Shown: in pieces, positions 1-9,157 of the stretch
Numbering within the stretch: the stretch's first letter is position 1
Layout: each line of letters starts with the position of its first letter
Position numbers and translations under genes: made by a program
The notes under the pieces: model-generated
What the model was told of the DNA's origin: nothing
What the model saw: the letters and a program-made list of their open reading frames with translations, nothing else
Databases searched by the model: none
Source of the DNA: Oscillospiraceae bacterium
Lineage (GTDB): Bacteria > Bacillota > Clostridia > Oscillospirales > Ruminococcaceae
Assembly (NCBI GenBank): GCA_017438745.1
Contig: JAFRUS010000017.1
Coordinates: forward strand, 1-39,700
Direction: 5' to 3'
DNA length: 39,700 nt

Positions 1-3000
1 GCGGAATACAACGTAGCCGCCGTTTGCTGTGTAGTTTGTCTTTGCTGCAAGAGCAAGAGCTTCGATGCTGTCAGGAGCGTAGTACTTAATGTTGCCCTTA
101 AGATCAGTTGTGAGTGAATCAGGATCAATGCTGAATCCTTCTGGGAGTTCGAATCCGAATCCTGCATAGTCGAAGAATGCCTTTTCTGCGTTGAAGTCCT
201 TGAGTCTTACAGGGTAATCGAATGATTCTGTTCCCTGGAAGAACATCTTGTCTTCAAGAGCAAGCTTGATCTCTTCGCCGTCTAAGCTGATCTTTTCATC
301 TTCGCGAACTTCCTTAGTAACTCTTTCAGGTTCGTTGATCACGATTTCTCTGATCTTTTCGAGATCTGCCTTTTCAGTTACTGCTGGTGTTGTTACTGCT
401 TCTGTTACGACTGCATCAGTAACATCGCCCATGAGCTTGTCGGTTGTAACGACTGGCATTGTGATCTCTGGGAGTGTAGGAAGTGTTGCAGCTTCTGTAA
501 CTTCTGCTGTTGTTACTTCAGTTGTAACGTCTGCTGTTGTAACTGACGGTTCAGCTGTCTTTGTTTCTTCTGTAGCCGCTGTTGTTGCTGCAGTTGTTTC
601 TTCAGCCTTTGTATCGCTTACTGTAGTTACTGTTGTTTCAGCAGTTGCCTCAGCTGTTGTAGTATCTTCAACCTTTGCTGTTGTAGCAGCCTTTGTAGCT
701 TCTGTTTCTGCTGGCTTTGCAGATTCTGAAACCGGTGTTGTTGCGCCTGCTGTAGATACTGTTGTTTCAGCTGTTGTTACATCGCCTGCTGTTGTAACTG
801 CCTTCTTGTTATCATCAGTCTTAGCTGTTGTATCAGATGGCTTTGTAGATTCAGCAACTGCTGTTGTTACTGCATTTGTATCAGGAAGTGTAACTGTTGC
901 TGTTGATACTGTTGTTTCAGCTGCCTTTGTTTCTTCTGTAGCCGCTGTAGTAACCGCCTTTGTATCGTCAGTCTTTGTAGTTTCTGTTGCAGATGGCTTT
1001 GTTTCCTCAGTAGCTGCTGTTGTTACTGCCTTTGTATCAGGGAGTGTAACTGTTGCTGTTGATACTGTTGTTTCAGCTGCCTTTGTTTCTTCTGTTACCG
1101 CTGTAGTTACGGCCTTCTTGTCGTCTTCAGTCTTGGCTGTAGTAACTGCCTTCTTGTCATCTTCAGACTTAGCTGTAGTAACTGCCTTCTTATCATCTTC
1201 AGACTTAGCTGTTGTAACTGCCTTCTTATCGTCTTCAGACTTAGCTGTTGTAACTGCCTTCTTGTCATCTTCAGTCTTAGCTGTTGTTTCAGCCTTTGCT
1301 GCTTCTGTTTCAGATGGCTTTGTTACGATTACCTTAGCATCTGTTACTTCGCCCATAAGCTTGTCTGTTGTAGATGCAGGTAATGTGATCTCCGGGAGAT
1401 CTGTTGTCTTTGCAGATCCATCTGTTATTGCTTCTGTTACAGACTGCTTTGTGCTCTCTGTAGAAGCTGTTGTTACTGCACCGCTTGTTTCTGCAGATGC
1501 TGTTGTTACAGCCTTTTCAGATACTGAAGCAGATGCCTTTGTTTCGTCTGCTGTTACGTCTGTAACTGCTGGTTCTGTTACCTTTGAATCGCCTGATGTT
1601 ACATCACCGCTGTTTACTGTTGTTTCAGCCGGCTTTGTTTCGTCAGTTACAATAACTGTTTCAACTGCTGTAACGATCTGTGTTTCAACTACTGTCTGAG
1701 TCTCAACGATTGTTTCTACCGGCTTCTTAACACCATTTACATTAACAGTAAGAACAACATCGTAGTTCTTGTTGAACGGATCATCTGACTTAGGTGTGAA
1801 TGTGTATTCAGATGCGTCAATCACATTAGGACCTTCTGCGATAACTGTATTTGTATCATTCCACTTGAATTCACCGTGAACAATGCCAGGTACTACAAGT
1901 GAGCTTAAGCGGTCGCCTGCGAAGCCTTCAAGGTTTACAGTGTATTTCCATTCAGCCTTTAAGATTTCTCCGTCTGTAGCTACATCGTTAAACTTCTTTG
2001 TCATTACAGGCTTGCCTGCCTTGTCATAGCCGAAGCAGAAGTTCTCGTTTCTGAGTGTCATCTCAGTGTTGATCGTCTTTGTACCTGCGTTAGGGCTTAC
2101 AAATGCTGTACCGCTTGCATCATATCCGCCGAGAGTCCATTCCTTGTCTTTACCATTCTTCTTAGAGATGAATGTAAATCCGTTGACATCAACATTTGTA
2201 TCACCGTTATAGTATCTTGACTCGATATCAGCATACAGATTTTCGATTACGCAAGGTGTGATCTTTATTTCTGCTGTAAGATCAGCCGGACGATAGTTGC
2301 CGCTGAGGTTTAAGAATTTTGCGATGCTCTGATCATTTACATCTGCCACGCGGTTGTATTTTACAACGATCTTGTAATCGCCAACATCCTGCATGATGTT
2401 TTCAGCATCTCTGATGCTTTCATATTTTTCAAAGAGCTTTACAAGCTTCTGATACTTTGAATCTTCAGGTAATACACCTGCATTAATGAACGATATGATA
2501 CGTCCGCTGTTGCTCAAAGCAAGGTTCTTTATCTGACTGTAATCATCGTAGCATTTCATGATATTGAAGTCAGGCTTGTTGTAGATTCTTGCACCTAACT
2601 GGTTGAGCTGATCAACAACTTCCATGTCAATCAGACCATTCTGAGCATTTGAGTATGCTTCAATGTACTTCTTGATCTTAGTCGGATCGATCTGCTTTCC
2701 GTTCTTGTAAACTTCAACAGTCTTTGCATCTACACTGCTCTGTTTAGCAAACGCTGAGAAATCACCGAAGTGCTTTTCAACGAGGTCATCGAAGATCTCC
2801 TTAGCTGTTGTGCCGTATTCATATGTCTCTGAATAGTTCAGCGGCTGGAGTTCGTCGCTCGGTAAAATAGTGAATGTTCTTGATTCAGTGCCCTTAACTA
2901 TGGTGTAGTTGTCATTGTTGATAGAAGCAACTGCCTTGTGGTTTTCACCTGCGTTTACAAGATCATCAGCTTCATAAGCAGCAGCAAATGCTTTTTCATC

Positions 3001-6000
3001 ATCGTCGTAAACATCTATGAGATTTGGTCTTACAGTAACGATCTGCTTTTCACCGTTGAATGTGAATTTGTGACCATTGTCGATGTTCCAGATGAGGCGT
3101 ACTGCCTTAGGGTATACCTTAACTGTTAAAGTAATTTCAGTCTTCTTGTAGTTTGATCCCTCGTCTGGGATGAAGACAGCTATATGTCTCTGCTCACCAA
3201 CCGGGCCAACCAGCTCATGCTCGTCCTTCCACTCAAGCTTACCGTCCTTAACTTCAGGAAGCTTAACAGTTCCTACTTCATCACCGTATGTTGCCTTGAG
3301 TTCATCAGTTATCTTGATATCAGCTTCGGTCTTTACAATAGAGTAGTTGTACTCAGTGTTTGTAACCGTGTAGTTCTCATTTGCAAATGACGCTATTGCT
3401 GTGTAGTCATTAATACCGTAACCTTCAGGTGTTACTGTGCATTCAAGCTTATCATTTTTATCGTTTTTACAGAGAGCATCTTTCTTGAAGTACGGACTTA
3501 CCTCTACTTCAGTACCGAAAGGAATCTCATTTTTCTTTGATTCTTCGTTGTATTTAGCGTTTGATTTCCACTGTACTTCGATTTCCTTTGGTAAAACTTC
3601 TACTTTTGCAGTGAACCAGCCTTCATAATTGTTGTCTGCTGTAGTTTCACCAGTTGCCGCATCCTGTTTGATACTTGTATAGTGGATTCTTGAAGAGTAT
3701 GTATCTACAACAAGAACATCATCTTCAGTCATGTTTTCAACGCTGAAGTCATCAATGATAACGTACTTATTATCAAAATCAGGAACTTTATTAAGAATTT
3801 CAGCCTTTAATGCTTCTCTAACTGCCTTAACTGATGATGTATCATCACCGTATGTTACTTTAGTTTCAACTTTATCAATGTCTTTGATTGTTGCTGTTGA
3901 GATATTGTATTCAACATCTTCTACATCAATGTAGTAGTTTTCCGGAAGTGTTTCATCCGTGTAACTAAACTTAACAGTTGCCTTCTGCTTTCCGGCAGAC
4001 TTTCCGTCATAACCTTTTGCAGGAACGACCTTTACAGTGTACTTCTGTTCATCTTCGAGATCAACATAGCCGGTCTTATCGCCTTCCTTAATTGTGAATG
4101 AAGGATACTGTTCTTCCCCATTGTAGGTAAATGATCTTTCATCGCCCCATACAACTTCAAGAGGTCTCTTGTTTACTTCAACATCAACGTTTCCTGTGAA
4201 TAAGTCGCCTTTTTCTGTAACTCCAACACCTGGCTTTTTATTAGGATAAGTATAATTATTGTTTCTGTCTCTTTCAACAGGTTTATTATACGTACCTACG
4301 GCAGGCGGCTTAGAAGCATCGACAGCCGGATAAGACCACTTCCAATTTTTGTCAGAAAGTTTTGAATCCTTAATATACTCACCGTACATAATCGGACTTG
4401 CTGAAGGTAACTCAATAATTTCATCGGATTTACCTTCACCGATTTTATAACGTAAATTAGAACGTATTACATTATAGCTCTTAGTCAACGTGTTCTCTTT
4501 GTCAAACACGACTTTAGCTTCATGCTCTCTTGCCGATATTCCGTCACCCTCAACAAGTTCAACATGATAAGGGTAGATGTCTTTATCTTCGTACTGGAAT
4601 CCGGTTACTTTAGCAGTTGGTATCTGCTGTTTTCCAGGTTCATAAGTAAATACTGTTTCATCCCAGGTAACAGTAAGAGTTGCCTTTACGATCTTATAAG
4701 AATATTCCGGATTAATAACCTTATAGTTCGTACTGTCAAGAGAAGCTGTTGCTTTGTAGTCATCTGGAACTATACCATCAGGTACAGCCACTACAAGTTT
4801 CAGGCCATTTTTAACATCACTGTCGCAGATATCATCTCTATTCTTAGTCTTTGCTGAGATATTAACTGTTTCACCGTATGTGTACTGTGGCTTTCCGTTC
4901 CATTCAAGTGTTACTTCCTTAGGTGAGACTGTAACATCCACTGAACCTGAAGCAACATCATCACTTAAAGTGTGGTTGCCATCTGTGCAAGTGAGTGAAT
5001 AATCAACAACATATGTTCCTGCATTAATAGCTTTAGGAACATCAGTTCCCTGATAGAATAAGGTTTTATTTCCATCAGCATCCTTGAGATAAACAGTGTA
5101 TTCAGCTGATAAACCGTTGCAGTCACCGTTGTCGAGTTTAACGAGATCCTTTTCTTTACCGTTGTATTCACGATTAATTGCTGAAACTTTCGGTTCAGCT
5201 GCTGAAGGGATCATTTTTACGCTTTCTGTGAATGTACCTTCGTTATTAGCATCAGTTTTTACATCATTCTTTAATATGTATGTTATTTCACAATCATATG
5301 TGTTTTCGCAGACATTAAGAAGTGTGTCGTCTGGCAGGTTATTACCCTCATCATCCTTGATGTTGAATTCAGAAACAATCTGATATTTACCATAGTTTTC
5401 GCCGATCTGCTCTTTAAGCTTTTTATCAAGCTGATTTCTGATATAAGCAATGTCAGTAACATTGCCTTCTTTATCCTTTCCGTAAGGAACCTCGATATTG
5501 ATATCTTCTATAGCTGTAAGAATGTTCTTATCAATGTGATATTTCTTAGGTTTCACATTTAAAACATAATTTTCTTTTTTATACTGAGTCGTATCATAAT
5601 CGAAAACTACTGTTGCTGTATAGCTTCCTACATCAACAGGAAGTTTAGATGATGTTACTTTGACTTCAGTAGTGTATTTCTGGCTGTCAGCATCACTAAT
5701 GTAACCTGTTTTCGTTTCGTCATTTTTATCTTCGATTTTATACGAAGGATAAATTGGATTGCCGTTGTATGTGTACTTCTTATCTGCAGGATCTGTCCAG
5801 ATAACATTAAGTGTTCTCTTGTTTACCTGAACAGCTACGTCTGTCGTGAGATACGTGTTACCTTCACTATCTGTTTCTTTACTGAATGTGCCATTACCGA
5901 GATTATAATTAAAATTACCATCAACTTTCAGACGTGCCTTGAATGTTTCAGGTACATTGTTCTGAGTTGCATCAGGAACTAATTTATCAAGATCTTCAAC

Positions 6001-8178
6001 TACCCATTTCCATTCACTCAGAGCATAAGCCTTTTCATTTTCTTTGACAGCTGAAAGTTCAGAATCAGTATACTTATCACCATATGTGATAGCAGTTGCT
6101 GTCGGTGCAGAGATAGAAACAGCTGCTGAATCAGTAACTCTGACCTTGCCGTCTTCAAATACATAGTTGTTATTTTCTAAAGGCTTAGCAGTTATTGTAT
6201 ACTCGCCTTTATCCTTTACTTCTTTATCTTCTCCACCCTGCATGAAATGAATATCTGTCATTTCGCAGGTTTCTCCGGCAACCAGTCCGTAAGCGTCTGG
6301 TTCCTCAGCAGAAGTGTAGTCTTTATCAATTTCAGGTGTTATCGTATGAGGTTTACCTGTATACGAAACCTCAACATCCTTGATTTTTAACTTTCTTGGG
6401 CTGATAGTTACTTCTACAGAAGGATAAACAACTTTTTTGTTTTCGCTTTCTTCAGAGCTTACTTCAGTGGTTTCGCCTGTAGTTTCGACAGCAGCTGGCT
6501 TTGCATTCGAATCAGGAATATCCTTGTAACCTTCTCCGCCTTCTACTTTATAATAAACATTGTATATACCAGCGTTTGTAGCTTTCGGAATGTCTTCGGA
6601 CCAGGATTCTTTATCTTCAGGGGTTAAGGTGAATTTGATTGTACCGTATCCTTTATTTATTGCAGCTGAATTAATAAGAGGCTTTGTAGTACCATCATAT
6701 ATACGATCGTTTGCTTCAATAGCGGCAACAACCTCATCAGGTTTAAGGTTAAGCTGCGGATATATCTTACCAGCTATCCAGATGTCACCTTCTCGTTTTT
6801 CACCTGTTGGTCCTAAATTATCTGTTCCCGCATTAAGTCTGGCTTTTGCCTTGTTATCGCCTTTATACTCGGCTACACTTATATCAGTTAAATCTCCGTT
6901 AGCGTACTCGCGATCGTGATAATGTGTATGACAGATAATAGTGTGAATTCCGTTTTCGTCTTCGTAGGTGTATGTATCAAGACGGAATGTATTCGCCATT
7001 CTGTCTTTTACAGTAGCACCATAATTTCCGTTACAGTAATAATCTTTAGGAGCCTTGTCAACATTTTCAACTATACCGTCTTTATTGGCTAACTTGATCA
7101 TTTCAGCATATTCTACTGCATTCAGCTTTACACGGCCATTATAAAGACTGTTCTTAATATATCCATTTGCTTCAAGATTACCGGAAAAAGCACCTATTTT
7201 ACGCTCTCTGTAATTCGAAGCATGTTCATGTTTACTATTTTTTATCTGAGAAGCCGTCCATTCTTCATGGGGGAGATAGCCTTCAAAAATACAGTCATAT
7301 ATTTTACCATTGTTAGTACCGCAAAGGCCACCAATTAATGATGAACTATATGTTCCGTGATAGTATTTTCCATCATAGCCAAGGCAGTTAAAATAAGCTG
7401 TTTTATTATCGCTGTTTTCAGGAATAGTTTCTCCTGGTTTCACTGTATAGGTTGCCACTGATGCTGTGAAAAATCTTATATCAGCAGAACATGTACATCT
7501 TTCAATAATACCGGTATTTATACCGCAGAGCGAACCTGCATTGTTATTTCTGGTTTCCAGTATACCGCCTGCAATACAGCCGAATATTGTACCGTTGTTT
7601 TCACCACAGATAATACCTGCTGGTGCACTGTCATGATTGTTGTTTGCAGCTGAATAAACCACTGCATCTACAGTAACGTAATGGAGTGTACCGTTGTTGA
7701 CACAGCAAACCGCACCGATCTGATCCTGAGATTCAATATGACAGCCAGCTGCTGTTTTTACAACAACATTTTCAAGTGTTGCACCATCTTCGATAGTATT
7801 GAATAATTGTGATACTATTCCTTTAGGCTTAAACTCAGTTTCGTTATCATCCTCAGGTTTAGGTTCAGCTAAAGTGATAGTTTTACCATCACCGTAAAGG
7901 GTTTTTCCGCTTCCGAGAGCATCAAAAGTTTTTGTGACTTCAAAATTCCGAGTGATAATACCGCGTTTCTTCTCGTTCTGAGCCAAAAATTCTTCTAATT
8001 TAGCCTCGCTGGTGATTTCATAGTCTGTTTTTTCGTTAATTGTAATAGCATTAACTACATCCCCGCTAAATACCCCCGAATTTCCGAATTCGGCTGCAAC
8101 GCTGGATGTGCCGACAACGAGCACTAAGGCTGCAATGGCAGCAGTCTTTCTGATTCTTTCTGATCTTTTGATGTCCAT
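1..8178 (-). CDS. giant secreted repeat surface protein, C-terminus outside window
   Basis: The minus strand is open for 2,726 codons from an ATG at 8178 to the window edge; I found no in-frame stop in the lines I scanned. An AAAGGAAGG ribosome site (8188-8196) lies 9 bases before the start. Residues 1-32 form a signal peptide (KRSERIRK, then a hydrophobic stretch ending SVAA). Residues about 150-350 hold five GLUG-like repeats (for example AGIICGENNGTIFGCIAGGI). Residues about 490-1750 hold many repeats of the MBG/YDG type, each with a Y-D/N/T-G motif (IYDGTTKP, YTGKPHTI, YNGKEKDL, FTYNGEEQYPS). Residues about 2150-2600 are a Thr/Val/Ala/Glu stalk, and a short folded-looking segment follows. 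MBG and GLUG repeats are typical of bacterial adhesins and surface proteins, so I infer an extracellular adhesin or fibre. The anchor is not visible. Function is unproven, but the reading frame is certain. Confidence 0.9.
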   Translation of the reverse strand, partial: MDIKRSERIRKTAAIAALVLVVGTSSVAAEFGNSGVFSGDVVNAITINEKTDYEITSEAKLEEFLAQNEKKRGIITRNFEVTKTFDALGSGKTLYGDGKTITLAEPKPEDDNETEFKPKGIVSQLFNTIEDGATLENVVVKTAAGCHIESQDQIGAVCCVNNGTLHYVTVDAVVYSAANNNHDSAPAGIICGENNGTIFGCIAGGILETRNNNAGSLCGINTGIIERCTCSADIRFFTASVATYTVKPGETIPENSDNKTAYFNCLGYDGKYYHGTYSSSLIGGLCGTNNGKIYDCIFEGYLPHEEWTASQIKNSKHEHASNYRERKIGAFSGNLEANGYIKNSLYNGRVKLNAVEYAEMIKLANKDGIVENVDKAPKDYYCNGNYGATVKDRMANTFRLDTYTYEDENGIHTIICHTHYHDREYANGDLTDISVAEYKGDNKAKARLNAGTDNLGPTGEKREGDIWIAGKIYPQLNLKPDEVVAAIEANDRIYDGTTKPLINSAAINKGYGTIKFTLTPEDKESWSEDIPKATNAGIYNVYYKVEGGEGYKDIPDSNAKPAAVETTGETTEVSSEESENKKVVYPSVEVTISPRKLKIKDVEVSYTGKPHTITPEIDKDYTSAEEPDAYGLVAGETCEMTDIHFMQGGEDKEVKDKGEYTITAKPLENNNYVFEDGKVRVTDSAAVSISAPTATAITYGDKYTDSELSAVKENEKAYALSEWKWVVEDLDKLVPDATQNNVPETFKARLKVDGNFNYNLGNGTFSKETDSEGNTYLTTDVAVQVNKRTLNVIWTDPADKKYTYNGNPIYPSYKIEDKNDETKTGYISDADSQKYTTEVKVTSSKLPVDVGSYTATVVFDYDTTQYKKENYVLNVKPKKYHIDKNILTAIEDINIEVPYGKDKEGNVTDIAYIRNQLDKKLKEQIGENYGKYQIVSEFNIKDDEGNNLPDDTLLNVCENTYDCEITYILKNDVKTDANNEGTFTESVKMIPSAAEPKVSAINREYNGKEKDLVKLDNGDCNGLSAEYTVYLKDADGNKTLFYQGTDVPKAINAGTYVVDYSLTCTDGNHTLSDDVASGSVDVTVSPKEVTLEWNGKPQYTYGETVNISAKTKNRDDICDSDVKNGLKLVVAVPDGIVPDDYKATASLDSTNYKVINPEYSYKIVKATLTVTWDETVFTYEPGKQQIPTAKVTGFQYEDKDIYPYHVELVEGDGISAREHEAKVVFDKENTLTKSYNVIRSNLRYKIGEGKSDEIIELPSASPIMYGEYIKDSKLSDKNWKWSYPAVDASKPPAVGTYNKPVERDRNNNYTYPNKKPGVGVTEKGDLFTGNVDVEVNKRPLEVVWGDERSFTYNGEEQYPSFTIKEGDKTGYVDLEDEQKYTVKVVPAKGYDGKSAGKQKATVKFSYTDETLPENYYIDVEDVEYNISTATIKDIDKVETKVTYGDDTSSVKAVREALKAEILNKVPDFDNKYVIIDDFSVENMTEDDVLVVDTYSSRIHYTSIKQDAATGETTADNNYEGWFTAKVEVLPKEIEVQWKSNAKYNEESKKNEIPFGTEVEVSPYFKKDALCKNDKNDKLECTVTPEGYGINDYTAIASFANENYTVTNTEYNYSIVKTEADIKITDELKATYGDEVGTVKLPEVKDGKLEWKDEHELVGPVGEQRHIAVFIPDEGSNYKKTEITLTVKVYPKAVRLIWNIDNGHKFTFNGEKQIVTVRPNLIDVYDDDEKAFAAAYEADDLVNAGENHKAVASINNDNYTIVKGTESRTFTILPSDELQPLNYSETYEYGTTAKEIFDDLVEKHFGDFSAFAKQSSVDAKTVEVYKNGKQIDPTKIKKYIEAYSNAQNGLIDMEVVDQLNQLGARIYNKPDFNIMKCYDDYSQIKNLALSNSGRIISFINAGVLPEDSKYQKLVKLFEKYESIRDAENIMQDVGDYKIVVKYNRVADVNDQSIAKFLNLSGNYRPADLTAEIKITPCVIENLYADIESRYYNGDTNVDVNGFTFISKKNGKDKEWTLGGYDASGTAFVSPNAGTKTINTEMTLRNENFCFGYDKAGKPVMTKKFNDVATDGEILKAEWKYTVNLEGFAGDRLSSLVVPGIVHGEFKWNDTNTVIAEGPNVIDASEYTFTPKSDDPFNKNYDVVLTVNVNGVKKPVETIVETQTVVETQIVTAVETVIVTDETKPAETTVNSGDVTSGDSKVTEPAVTDVTADETKASASVSEKAVTTASAETSGAVTTASTESTKQSVTEAITDGSAKTTDLPEITLPASTTDKLMGEVTDAKVIVTKPSETEAAKAETTAKTEDDKKAVTTAKSEDDKKAVTTAKSEDDKKAVTTAKSEDDKKAVTTAKTEDDKKAVTTAVTEETKAAETTVSTATVTLPDTKAVTTAATEETKPSATETTKTDDTKAVTTAATEETKAAETTVSTATVTLPDTNAVTTAVAESTKPSDTTAKTDDNKKAVTTAGDVTTAETTVSTAGATTPVSESAKPAETEATKAATTAKVEDTTTAEATAETTVTTVSDTKAEETTAATTAATEETKTAEPSVTTADVTTEVTTAEVTEAATLPTLPEITMPVVTTDKLMGDVTDAVVTEAVTTPAVTEKADLEKIREIVINEPERVTKEVREDEKISLDGEEIKLALEDKMFFQGTESFDYPVRLKDFNAEKAFFDYAGFGFELPEGFSIDPDSLTTDLKGNIKYYAPDSIEALALAAKTNYTANGGYVVFR
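1112..1291 (-). repeat. five tandem 36-bp repeats in the Thr-rich stalk
   Basis: Five consecutive 36-base units start at 1112, 1148, 1184, 1220 and 1256. Each encodes the 12 residues AVTTAK(S/T)EDDKK. The units differ at a few synonymous positions (for example gtcatc, gtcgtc, atcatc). Looser copies of the same motif (AVTTA-x-EETK) fill much of the stalk between about 370 and 1725. The alternating Thr-rich and acidic/basic pattern suits an extended stalk. Copy number is likely to vary between strains. Confidence 0.9.
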
Positions 8179-8378
8179 CAAGTCATACCTTCCTTTCAGA
8201 AATAAATAAATTAAAAACTTCGCCGTGCAGCCGATATCCCTCTCATAAACACGCGCTTTTCTCACGCCCAATATCATTTTTGCACATAAAATCTACATGG
8301 TCCCGTCCCTGATGTGTGCGAGTTGCACACTTTCGACCAATTTTTGTAGAATATGCACAAAACTAGCGTCCGAAAATT

Positions 8379-8407
8379 ATTATACCTAAAGGTGATTGTA
8401 TTTTCAA
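8379..8407 (-). promoter_or_regulatory. sigma-A-type promoter of the giant surface gene
   Basis: On the minus strand TTGAAA (8407-8402) and TATAAT (8384-8379) are separated by 17 bases. Transcription would start near 8372, giving a leader of about 190 bases before the ATG at 8178. A hairpin GTGTGC-GAGTT-GCACAC lies in that leader. No riboswitch class is recognisable in it. Confidence 0.65.
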
Positions 8408-8960
8408 TAGTTTGAAGGCCAAAATAATGTACAAATTTTATCGTGCTTAACGTCTTTACATATAATCGTTGATATTACACATTCAGCGTTAGACTAAAAT
8501 ACAATATCTCATGTTTTGTAAATTATGCTCCACAATAACCAGTTCATAATTCACACAGAAAACAACATATTGCCTGAATATGCCACTTTCCCAATCCTAC
8601 TTAAATACTTAAAAAACATACAAATTCATTACTTTTAGCGTCATGCCACCGATTATGTTAATATCGCGACATTTTTTCAACAGTGTTTTTGAAGTGTGTT
8701 GCTTATCTCCCGCAATCAACGATATAGGTGCAATGAAAACGTTTCATTATTTATTGCGATTTTCTTTGTGCAATTTTTCAGAGCTTTCCCGAACAAAATA
8801 ATAATACAATCACGAAATGCACCATTTGATGCACGAAATTACGTGCTTTTTGACAGTCCAATATTGGTCTGTTCCCTGCATTTCAGCCCCTGCAAATTGG
8901 AATTTTCATGTCACTTTACAGTCAATCCGTACAAAATTACAATAATCGTATCTTGCGCAT
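8408..8960. other. AT-rich non-coding stretch, with a LacI/CcpA-like palindrome
   Basis: No convincing gene is present; the one sizeable frame lacks a ribosome site and has no recognisable protein features. At 8732-8748 there is a perfect palindrome, AATGAAA-ACG-TTTCATT, which fits the cre-like operator pattern of LacI/CcpA regulators. At 8831-8846 there is a near-palindrome, GCACG-AAATTA-CGTGC. The rest is AT-rich upstream DNA of the surface gene without further structure I can support. Confidence 0.45.
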
Positions 8961-9037
8961 TATCAGTCGGCAATCCGGCAAAGCCGGATTGCCGGAGGAG
9001 AAGATTGCAGGGCTTCGTCCCGTGCCCCGCGCTGATT
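8961..9037 (-). repeat. dispersed bipartite palindrome, copy A
   Basis: A perfect hairpin GGCAATCCGGC-AAA-GCCGGATTGCC (8969-8993) is followed by a GGAGGAGAAGATTGCA spacer and a decayed second hairpin around GGGCTTCGTCCC. Short ATCAG/CTGAT arms (8962-8966, 9032-9036) close the unit. The minus strand reads in the same order as copy C at 25208-25311, including the shared AAATCAGCG start. It lies between two minus-strand genes. Confidence 0.8.
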
Positions 9038-9070
9038 TAAATCCGCTTCCGTACTCCGATCTGTTTCCGT

Positions 9071-9129
9071 AAAAAATAAAGCAGCCGAACAAACCAAGGG
9101 GATCAAACCCTGGCCTGTTCGGCTGCTTT
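9071..9129 (-). terminator. rho-independent terminator of the LtaS-type gene
   Basis: A perfect 14-bp stem, AAAGCAGCCGAACA with TGTTCGGCTGCTTT (9078-9091 and 9116-9129), is followed on the minus strand by a T-rich run (complement of the A tract at 9071-9080). It lies about 30 bases past the stop codon of the gene ending at 9158. Confidence 0.9.
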
Positions 9130-9157
9130 CTCTATCTGGAGGGAGGGGGATTTCTTA

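Noticed and set aside
248..1699. Long plus-strand open frame of 483 codons rich in Ser, Val, Thr
   Set aside because: It is the complement of the Thr-rich stalk of the minus-strand surface protein; the composition is a mirror of that repeat and there is no ribosome site.
8179..8372. Riboswitch in the 190-base leader of the surface gene
   Set aside because: No conserved core of a known riboswitch class could be recognised; only a simple GTGTGC/GCACAC hairpin is visible.
8696..9040. Plus-strand frame of 114 codons in the long intergenic region
   Set aside because: No ribosome site, no recognisable features, and its end runs through palindrome copy A.
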